The position numbers and the translations under genes were made by a program. The notes under the pieces are model-generated. The model was given only the letters and a program-made list of their open reading frames with translations. It had not been told where the DNA came from and did not search any database. From positions 1 through 34,364 of the forward strand of contig NZ_JAJBJB010000004.1 of NCBI RefSeq assembly GCF_021811845.1: DNA of 34,364 bases, read 5' to 3'. This document shows, piece by piece, positions 28,901-34,364 of this stretch. Within the stretch, counting starts at the first letter, position 1, and each line of letters opens with the position of its first letter. The stretch is from Candidatus Cyrtobacter zanobii (GTDB lineage: Bacteria; Pseudomonadota; Alphaproteobacteria; Rickettsiales; Midichloriaceae).

Positions 28901-29316
28901 TCGTTGAAATGGATATTTGAAGCTCCACTAATTGCTAAGATGCCTTCATTATGCGCCGTAAGATTTAAAAACTCTATGCAATTTTCGCTATCGTCAGATA
29001 AAAATGAATCTGTAATCAGCTTTAGCATGTTCTGATACCCGCGGGCGTTTTTTGCAATTAGTAAGACATCCAGCATCTTATTGCCATGCTTAATAAATGT
29101 ACTGCAACCTATAAGTGGTTTAATGCCTAATTGTATGCATTCTAGTGTAAATTCCATGGAGGCACATAAATTCTTTTTATCTGAAATGCAAAGTGCACCC
29201 ATTTGATTTTTATGTACTGTTGTTACCAACTCTTTCACCCTAACAGTGCTTTTCCCTATCGAATAATCAGAATACACTCTCAAGTGTGTAAAATTTTTGC
29301 AATTTAAAAACGACAT
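25987..29316 (-). CDS. dnaE: DNA polymerase III subunit alpha
   Basis: A 1109-residue replicative polymerase from ATG 29316 (a TTG at 29325 would add three). Domain order: PHP domain at the N terminus (THLRVYSDYS...), polymerase core with SGAGSLVAWAL and the catalytic PDFDIDF near residue 380, FNKSHAAAYSIISYKTAYLKAHY, helix-hairpin-helix, OB domain (VAGIVTSKKIKS... near 930) and a short C terminus. The usual PHP motif HLRVHSDYS has Tyr in place of His, one sign that the PHP metal site is degenerate, as in many alpha subunits that rely on a separate epsilon proofreader. Divergent from cydA. Confidence 0.97.
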   Translation of the reverse strand: MSFLNCKNFTHLRVYSDYSIGKSTVRVKELVTTVHKNQMGALCISDKKNLCASMEFTLECIQLGIKPLIGCSTFIKHGNKMLDVLLIAKNARGYQNMLKLITDSFLSDDSENCIEFLNLTAHNEGILAISGASNIHFNEKNYYDAIISFRTIFHNDLFIEIVRDGSISQTQEDILLNIAYETNTPIVATNPIHFINKDDNEAHDALLCISNGTFLAQSEDREFSNKEHYFKSTQEMEELFKDLPEAIENTELIAIKCSIWPQKRNPLLPKFSSNEDEDISLQARAELEKLTINLPKLQQAEYINRLEYELEVIKRMGFSGYFLIVSDFIKWSKVNGIPVGPGRGSGAGSLVAWALQIIDIDPIKFGLLFERFLNPERISMPDFDIDFCQERREEVIEYVRQKYGCDKVASIITFGKLQARAVLRDVGRVMQIPYGQVDKICKMVPNNPANPITLKEAIDLDHNLREMSKNDKSIEKLLSISLQLEGINRHVSTHAAGIIIADRPLQEIVALYKDANSHIPVIQYSLKHAEIAGLMKFDFLGLRTLSVIDDAVKLVKHHRNITIDISSEYSDKKTYELLSSGNVEGIFQFEGAGMKEAIKKLKPDKIDDLIALTSLYRPGPMDNLPDYISRKHGYLNVEYPHQLLEGILKDTYGIIIYQEQVMQIAQKVAGYSMGEADFLRRAMGKKSKKAMEEQKAIFIERSIQNSITEEDAQRLFAFIEKFASYGFNKSHAAAYSIISYKTAYLKAHYTIEFLTAALNFELHDLDKISMFCNNAKFSGIKVASPDINISTVKFSIVDDQIFYGLGAIKNVGAGAVEKICKERILNGKFKDLDDFLDRCAHLINKRMMEGLIKSGALDVLHSNRKALFQSIDLLIKKEGNAPQQQSLLIENSNRAVVDIEEWGIFEKSNHEFDFLGTHISFHPFELYRKFFEHFNITPASYIHNLPSYVTSSTFKVAGIVTSKKIKSSKRGKFAFLQLTDESGVLDLSIFDEDLLYKTNDINNEGDQVLCTIAIKNDGQRIRMIVEKLEQLDKVARLSISSCDIYVSAYEAVEKLVSFTSVGQGGILTRLRADLGDAVVIFDIPHLYISYENLLLLKNVKDITIIENYL

Positions 29317-29384
29317 GTCTTGCAATACAGGTAAATACTAATCTATAATTCAGTTATTCTGGGGTTTTTAGGTTGTCGGTAATC

Positions 29385-30716
29385 ATGGACGCACTCATGT
29401 TATCTAGGGTACAGTTTGCAGCAAACATAACTTTCCACATTTTATTTCCAACTTTTACTATATCATTAGCTTGGTTTTTACTATTTTTTAAACTGAAATA
29501 CAATTCTACTAATGATCAAAGGTGGTTAGATGCGTATAAGTTTTGGGTGAAAATCTTTGCGCTTTCATTTGCGCTAGGAGTTGTTAGTGGCATTACAATG
29601 TCGTTCCAGTTTGGTACTAACTGGCCTGGATTTATGGAGAAAGTTGGAAACGTGGCCGGCCCATTGCTTGGGTATGAGGTGCTGACTGCATTCTTTTTAG
29701 AAGCTACATTTCTTGGTATAATGTTATTTGGAACAAACAAGGTACCAAATTGGCTTCACAATCTCTCAATAGTACTAGTTGCGCTTGGAACTATGCTGTC
29801 GGCTTTTTGGATTTTAGCGTTAAATTCATGGATGCATACACCTGCTGGCTATGAAATTATTAATGGTGTGGTGCACCCTAAGAATTGGTTTGAGATAGTG
29901 TTTAATCCATCCATGCTGGCCAGGTTCACCCATATGATCCTTGCATCATTTGTCACTAGCTGCTTTTTAGTGGCGGGTGTATGTGCGTACAAGTACCTTA
30001 AGGGCGATAGATCTGATATGATATCGTTGAAATTTTCAATGTATGTTGCTGCTATATTGGTGCCAGTGCACATATTTTCTGGAGATATTTTAGGCCTGAA
30101 TTCTTTAGAGCATAGACCGCAAGTAATAGCTGCCATAGAGGGTATATGGGAGACTGAAAGTAGTGTACCATTCTTACTGTTTGCTGTGCCAGATGAACAA
30201 CAACGTAAGAATCATTTTGAAATAAAGTTGCCCAAAATTGGCAGTTTATTATTGACGCACAGTTGGGATGGAGAGATCAAGGGGTTGAATGAGTTTGAAG
30301 GTGAGCACCCACCAGTTGCCATGATATTTTATCTTTTTAGATTAATGGTGGGCATAGGGTTTTTGATGTTAGCCGTTTCATGGTTTGCAAGCTATAAGTT
30401 ATGGAAAGAGAACAAGATCACAAATAAATTTCTTAATATTCTGCTTGTTGCAATGACGTTTTCAGGCTCTATAGCAACTATATCTGGTTGGTATGTAACG
30501 GAAGTTGGAAGACAGCCATATCTGGTGAATGGAATCCTAAGAACCAAAGATGCCGTTACACAGGCTGTTGGTAGTGGCGCCGTTCTTAGTACATTAATTG
30601 GGTATATTTCCGTGTATGTATTGCTTATAGCTCTCTACATATCTACAATATTCTATATGGCTAAGAGAAGAGCCTCGGAATCTATAGCCAAATACGGAAG
30701 AGGCTCAGGTGTGTAG
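29385..30716 (+). CDS. cydA: Cytochrome bd ubiquinol oxidase subunit I
   Basis: A 443-residue multi-helix inner-membrane subunit that oxidises ubiquinol and carries hemes b558, b595 and d. His18 (ITFHILFP) and His183 (FTHMILASF) match the E. coli heme ligands His19 and His186. The segment GWYVTEVGRQPYLVNG and the short periplasmic Q loop point to the short-loop (CioA-like) type rather than the long-loop E. coli enzyme. I chose ATG 29385; a TTG at 29373 is an alternative. Upstream, TTTTTAGGT at 29365-29373 matches the complement of the unusual 16S tail exactly. cydB follows. Confidence 0.95.
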   Translation: MDALMLSRVQFAANITFHILFPTFTISLAWFLLFFKLKYNSTNDQRWLDAYKFWVKIFALSFALGVVSGITMSFQFGTNWPGFMEKVGNVAGPLLGYEVLTAFFLEATFLGIMLFGTNKVPNWLHNLSIVLVALGTMLSAFWILALNSWMHTPAGYEIINGVVHPKNWFEIVFNPSMLARFTHMILASFVTSCFLVAGVCAYKYLKGDRSDMISLKFSMYVAAILVPVHIFSGDILGLNSLEHRPQVIAAIEGIWETESSVPFLLFAVPDEQQRKNHFEIKLPKIGSLLLTHSWDGEIKGLNEFEGEHPPVAMIFYLFRLMVGIGFLMLAVSWFASYKLWKENKITNKFLNILLVAMTFSGSIATISGWYVTEVGRQPYLVNGILRTKDAVTQAVGSGAVLSTLIGYISVYVLLIALYISTIFYMAKRRASESIAKYGRGSGV

Positions 30717-30748
30717 GGTCATGTGTTGTTTATTGAGTGCTTGCTGGT

Positions 30749-31744
30749 ATGGACTATTTTCTTCCACTAATCTTTGCGATACTTCTTGGCGTTGCTGTTC
30801 TTGTGTATGTTATACTTGATGGTTATGATTTGGGGGTCGGAATTCTAGTCGGTCTTAACACCAAACAAAAACATCGCGACTTGATGATCGCGTCTATAGG
30901 CCCTTTCTGGGACGCGAATGAAACTTGGTTGGTTCTAGCTGTCGGTATACTGCTTGTCGCATTCCCGTTTGCCCAGGGTTATATAATGGCGCAGCTTTAT
31001 CTACCAACTTTTGTCATGATTATTGGATTGATATTCAGGGGGGTTGCTTTCGATTTTAGGGTAAAAGTCCACTCAATTTATAAAAAGACTTGGGATATGG
31101 TGTTTGCCTTGGGCTCTCTACTGACAAGTGCCGCTCAAGGTTATATGCTAGGTAGATATGTAATGGCATTTGAGGATAGTGTCTCATCATGTATATTCAG
31201 TCTGTTTGTTGCTATGTTACTTCCAATAGGGTACAGCTTTTTGGGGAGTTGTTGGTTAATCCTTAAGATGGATGGCGATCTATTCAAAAAGTCTGTGGAA
31301 CAATGCAGAAAGCTACTGCTGACAGTGCTTGCATGCTTAGCAGCTGTTTCCATCATAACCCCATTAATTAGTGATTATGTATATAAATCATGGTTTTCAT
31401 TGCATGGATTTTTCATATTCCTGCCTATGATTGTTCTTTCTGCAATAGCCATGTTGTACCTGTACAAATTCTTGGTAAGAATAGAAGAGTTTGGTGGCAA
31501 GCTGCATGAATTACCCATTATCGTTGCTGCACTCATATTCTTCCTCTGCTTTAATGGTGCGGCCTGGAACTTCTTTCCTTATATGGTGCCTGGTAAGTGG
31601 ACTATATGGGAAGTAGCGGCTAGTACCGAATCGCTGATAGTAATTTTCGTAGGTGCAATCATAGTGCTTCCATTCTTGCTTGGATATACGATATTTGCTT
31701 ATAGAGTGTTTAGAGGCAAAACGTCTGAGGAGCTTGGTTATTGA
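30749..31744 (+). CDS. cydB: Cytochrome bd ubiquinol oxidase subunit II
   Basis: A 331-residue integral membrane partner of CydA with the family start MDYFLPLIFAILLGVAVLVYVILDGYDLGVGIL and GPFWDANETWLV shortly after. About eight or nine hydrophobic helices are visible. The start is ATG 30749 (a GTG at 30737 is possible), about 30 bases after cydA, so it is one operon. It ends with TGA, evidence that UGA is a stop codon here. No CydX-like small ORF was recognised downstream. Confidence 0.95.
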   Translation: MDYFLPLIFAILLGVAVLVYVILDGYDLGVGILVGLNTKQKHRDLMIASIGPFWDANETWLVLAVGILLVAFPFAQGYIMAQLYLPTFVMIIGLIFRGVAFDFRVKVHSIYKKTWDMVFALGSLLTSAAQGYMLGRYVMAFEDSVSSCIFSLFVAMLLPIGYSFLGSCWLILKMDGDLFKKSVEQCRKLLLTVLACLAAVSIITPLISDYVYKSWFSLHGFFIFLPMIVLSAIAMLYLYKFLVRIEEFGGKLHELPIIVAALIFFLCFNGAAWNFFPYMVPGKWTIWEVAASTESLIVIFVGAIIVLPFLLGYTIFAYRVFRGKTSEELGY

Positions 31745-31763
31745 GGCTCATTGTATTCAATAT

Positions 31764-31976
31764 ATGAATGTGCTATGTGTACAAGCAACGCAGCGGCGCA
31801 GTGGGGATGCGCCGCACCAATGGGCGTGCATTAGCTGTAAAAATAAAAGAGTTATTGGAATTAGTGATGCTTATAAAACGAGTATTGAAGATACGCTTAT
31901 TAAAAGTAAAAAGATCAGCTTACCTGGTCGCAGAGCATTATTAAAAAGTGATGTTGAATGTGAACTTGTGTTATAG
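31764..31976 (+). CDS. Doubtful short ORF after cydB, ending inside a repeat
   Basis: A 70-residue open frame starting at ATG 31764, 19 bases after cydB. It is Lys/Ser/Ile-rich (about residues 30-70) with a Cys-x-x-Cys near the middle. I recognise no family. Its stop TAG is supplied by the first bases of repeat copy D, so the reading frame is probably truncated by, or accidental next to, that element. It could be the remnant of a gene. Confidence 0.25.
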   Translation: MNVLCVQATQRRSGDAPHQWACISCKNKRVIGISDAYKTSIEDTLIKSKKISLPGRRALLKSDVECELVL

Positions 31977-32076
31977 CATGGGCAATAAAATTTGAGACAT
32001 TTTTAAAAAATAAATGAATTAGATTTCAGTTGATTAATATATAGGATTTGTCTCAACTTCTCATGCCTAAGCTATA
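31972..32076 (-). repeat. MITE-like dispersed repeat, copy D (105 bp, reversed)
   Basis: Read on the minus strand it starts TATAGCTTAGGCA and ends TGCCCATGCTATA, with TTGAGAC / GTCTCA inner arms, and aligns along its length with copy C. The terminal inverted repeats are flanked by T/TA, consistent with a TA target site. Confidence 0.75.
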
Positions 32077-32688
32077 GTAGATTCAAGTGAGCATCCTATA
32101 CAACGGCCTAAAAAAACGTCTGGGAAAAAGAAAAGGCGCACTTTAAAAAGCCAAATTGTATAGTGATTCACATAGAATTTGGTGCACAAAAATTGCTGCA
32201 ATGTACAGTATAAAAACTTATTAAGAGATTTTTACTGCACCAAGTATTATCTACTTCACTATATTTATCCAAAAATGTGCAAATAGAAGATCTAGATTGC
32301 CTTGATGTGAGTGCGTGCTATAGCGCATTCAGTGCAAGCTTGTACACTTGGCTGCCATATTTTAACTGCAATTCAGTAACTTATTTGAACTACAGTGTCC
32401 AAACCTATGTTAACTAGGCTGTACCTCGCAAGCCACATGTTCGAACGAAAATAGCGTATTGCTGTCAAAATGGTATCTGCCAAACAGTGTGCCTGTATGT
32501 TGGCTATGCAAACTAAAGCAGCTCACTTAGTATAATAAGCTTGTAATAATGTAATGCGATACTGCATTATTATTTTGGTTGTTTGATTCCTAATGAAAAA
32601 CAACACATAATAGAATTTATATATTATTACTTGTCTAATTTAAAGGCTTATCTCATAACACACTAGCTATAAATCTTATTTATATACT
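32077..32688. other. Gene-free region before the VOC gene
   Basis: About 610 bp with stops in all frames. No RNA gene, palindrome or repeat other than the adjoining copy D was recognised. Scattered G/C-richer patches (for example around 32290-32370 and 32420-32450) might be decayed coding sequence, but I cannot support a specific gene. Confidence 0.45.
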
Positions 32689-33054
32689 ATGAAGGCTAAT
32701 ACTATCTGCTGGTTTGATCTCCCAGTCACAAATCTCAGCAGGGCGATCACATTTTATTCTAGTGTGCTAGGAGAAAAGATAGAGATTACAGAATATGATG
32801 ATTTTGTTTTTGCCGTTATTCCATGCAAGGATGGTGGTGTTACTGGGTGCCTTGTTGAAACACAGGAAATTCGCCCATCAACCGATGGTATTTTAGTGTA
32901 TTTCTCTGTTGAAGGGAGGTTGGATGATGCTGTGGAGAATGCCACAAAGGCTGGTGGAAAGCTATTATCAAAAAAAGAGCAAATTGGACCTTGGGGTTAT
33001 AGAGCAATCGTTTTAGATTCTGAAGGAAATAAGGTAGCATTGCACTCAAGCTGA
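32689..33054 (+). CDS. VOC-family protein (glyoxalase/bleomycin-resistance fold)
   Basis: A 121-residue single-domain vicinal-oxygen-chelate protein: ICWFDLPVTNLSRAITFYSSVLGEK at the N terminus, a central GGVTGCLV strand, then ILVYFSVEGRLDDAVENATKAGGK and GPWGYRAIVLDSEGNKVALHSS. It resembles bacterial YdcJ/CatE-type small VOC proteins whose substrates are unknown. It ends with TGA. The preceding 20 bases are A/T-rich with no Shine-Dalgarno. Confidence 0.88.
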   Translation: MKANTICWFDLPVTNLSRAITFYSSVLGEKIEITEYDDFVFAVIPCKDGGVTGCLVETQEIRPSTDGILVYFSVEGRLDDAVENATKAGGKLLSKKEQIGPWGYRAIVLDSEGNKVALHSS

Positions 33055-33289
33055 AGGTGGCATGCGTTGCTCTAATCTATCGCGGCAATGCTAACCTGCT
33101 GAAATGCATAGCGAAGACCAGGCAGCGCCGCATCTTTTATGCTTTTTAATAAAAAGTTATTCTATATAATTTTATACCTAGTGGGCGGTGGATACTTATG
33201 AGAACGTTACAATGCTCAAAGTTGTCCATATGAAATTGTTAAGTGTACCTTGCGTATACTTGTTGTATTAAGCAATATTTATGCGTTAT

Positions 33290-34315
33290 TCACTCCTTAC
33301 TCATAAATCTCACAGGTACCATTGTATTGGGCGCTGGTATTGTACACTGTGCTAAATCCATGATGTCTATATCGCAAAGAAATGTGATGCCCAAGTCATC
33401 TAGAATGATAGAGATTACGGTATTTGTATCAAATAAATTGCTCTTGAGAAAAGGCTTCCTTTTGCTGTTCTTTGGAATGAAAAGAGCGCAATGCTTGCAT
33501 TCCATGCCTATCATATGGAAAAATGGTACTATACGATAGTCGCTTTGAAATATGTTATTAAAATTATTTTCAATCCTGCTATTAACTTGCACTGCACCAT
33601 ACTGGAGTATCTTATAAACTTTGTCAGCAATGGAAAATTCCTCTCTGAGAGGTTTAAGGCCAAAATGCTGCTTATATGCTGATATAAGAATCTGTGATAA
33701 TTTAAAAGAGCACTTAAAGAGTTCGGCGTGCATTTCTTCATCGCTGAATTGTGCGCTGGCTAACTCTAGCGTGGATTTTAGTGTATCTATTTCAGTTTGT
33801 GTGATTCTTTGATTTAATTGTTGCGAGATTAAATCCAAGTGGCTGGATTCTATGGCAATTAAAAACGCAAGCCTTCTAGCCGCATCATAATCCTGAGGTC
33901 TATATAATAGCTTTAAAAAATATTCTGCAAGCTTGAGGCTGCATTCATCCGCAACATGTTGTTTAACATGCAAACCAGCAAGCTCTGCTTGATTTATATT
34001 TTCTAGTGTAAATAAGAAATTGCTACTTTCAGTCTCCGTATGCTCTATGTGATTCCTTTTAATATTAATACTATTTTTTGCTAATGTAAGCGTTAGCATT
34101 TCACCGATTTGAAAATTTTCCTTGATATCATCGAGAATAAAAGTTCTGCCTAATATATTGAGTTCCAATGAACCACCTTTTTCATAATTTAAGACCTTGC
34201 CTTGCACACTTCCCTTTTCTTTCAGGAATTTTATAAGGCTCATGCTATGTGTTGAATAATTATCTTTTTTATAAGGCCCATAATCATCAATGCCACGCTT
34301 CTTCTCCACAAACAT
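33290..34315 (-). CDS. Unknown protein, possibly FliK-like
   Basis: A 341-residue protein with consistent codon use. A short basic start is followed by a small beta segment at about 35-80 (SVQGKVLNYEKGGSLELNIL...IGEMLTLTL), a long helical middle (about 100-230) and a C-terminal beta segment (VISIILDDLGITFLCDIDI). The opening segment and the hydrophobic ...LDDLG... strand pattern near the C terminus recall alphaproteobacterial FliK-type hook-length proteins, and motAB are present, but this is a weak pattern match. The C-terminal strand region looks short, so a late truncation is possible. No signal peptide or membrane helix. It starts 50 bases from the window edge. Confidence 0.6.
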   Translation of the reverse strand: MFVEKKRGIDDYGPYKKDNYSTHSMSLIKFLKEKGSVQGKVLNYEKGGSLELNILGRTFILDDIKENFQIGEMLTLTLAKNSINIKRNHIEHTETESSNFLFTLENINQAELAGLHVKQHVADECSLKLAEYFLKLLYRPQDYDAARRLAFLIAIESSHLDLISQQLNQRITQTEIDTLKSTLELASAQFSDEEMHAELFKCSFKLSQILISAYKQHFGLKPLREEFSIADKVYKILQYGAVQVNSRIENNFNNIFQSDYRIVPFFHMIGMECKHCALFIPKNSKRKPFLKSNLFDTNTVISIILDDLGITFLCDIDIMDLAQCTIPAPNTMVPVRFMSKE

Positions 34316-34364
34316 ACTAATCTATTAATTATTCTACTCATTTCAATTGTGCTCTATATGAAAT

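Overview
This AT-rich window looks like the chromosome of an obligately intracellular alphaproteobacterium of the order Rickettsiales. The main reason is a solitary 16S rRNA gene (minus strand, about 6313-7812): no tRNA-Ile, tRNA-Ala or 23S gene follows it, and the split rRNA operon is a Rickettsiales hallmark. COQ9, DciA/DUF721, a short PriA and a lone gene-transfer-agent-like prohead protease fit that assignment. A motA-motB pair, a possible FliK-like protein and a cytochrome bd oxidase suggest a flagellated lineage such as a Midichloriaceae-type symbiont, but the family is inference.

Layout. 1-1830: a G+C-richer orphan ORF behind a strong sigma70-like promoter, then a decayed IS1-family element. 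1990-4684 (minus): dnaK overlapping pgeF. 4685-6248: almost gene-free, with one small doubtful ORF and a 105-bp terminal-inverted-repeat element. 6249-7991: 16S rRNA with its promoter and flanking processing stem. 8023-14451: priA, an inositol-phosphatase gene (suhB), the COQ9-dciA pair (minus), map, rpsU and queF, interrupted by two more repeat elements. 14562-17327 (minus): a frameshifted unknown gene and motA-motB. 17471-18048: tRNA-Gln(UUG) and tRNA-Leu(GAG). 18399-19330: divergent prohead protease and EVE-domain genes. 19431-29316 (minus): a long co-directional run dnaE, rsmD, mtaB, a small unknown gene, a class A PBP gene, lipA and mreC. 29385-31744: cydA-cydB. 31764-34315: a doubtful ORF, a fourth repeat element, a VOC-family gene and an unknown, possibly FliK-like, protein.

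Functionally the window is mostly housekeeping: replication and restart (DnaE, PriA, DciA), translation (16S, bS21, two tRNAs, RsmD, MtaB, QueF, MAP), peptidoglycan building and editing (PBP1a, MreC, PgeF), quinol-linked respiration (COQ9, CydAB), lipoylation (LipA), protein folding (DnaK) and a flagellar stator.

The most striking observation is the 3' end of the 16S gene. It reads GGATTACCTAAAAA where nearly all bacteria have GGATCACCTCCTTA, so the CCTCC anti-Shine-Dalgarno core is absent. Consistent with this, nearly all confidently placed starts in the window lack a Shine-Dalgarno sequence. The second notable signal is a dispersed, MITE-like family of about 105-bp elements in four copies plus a solo end.
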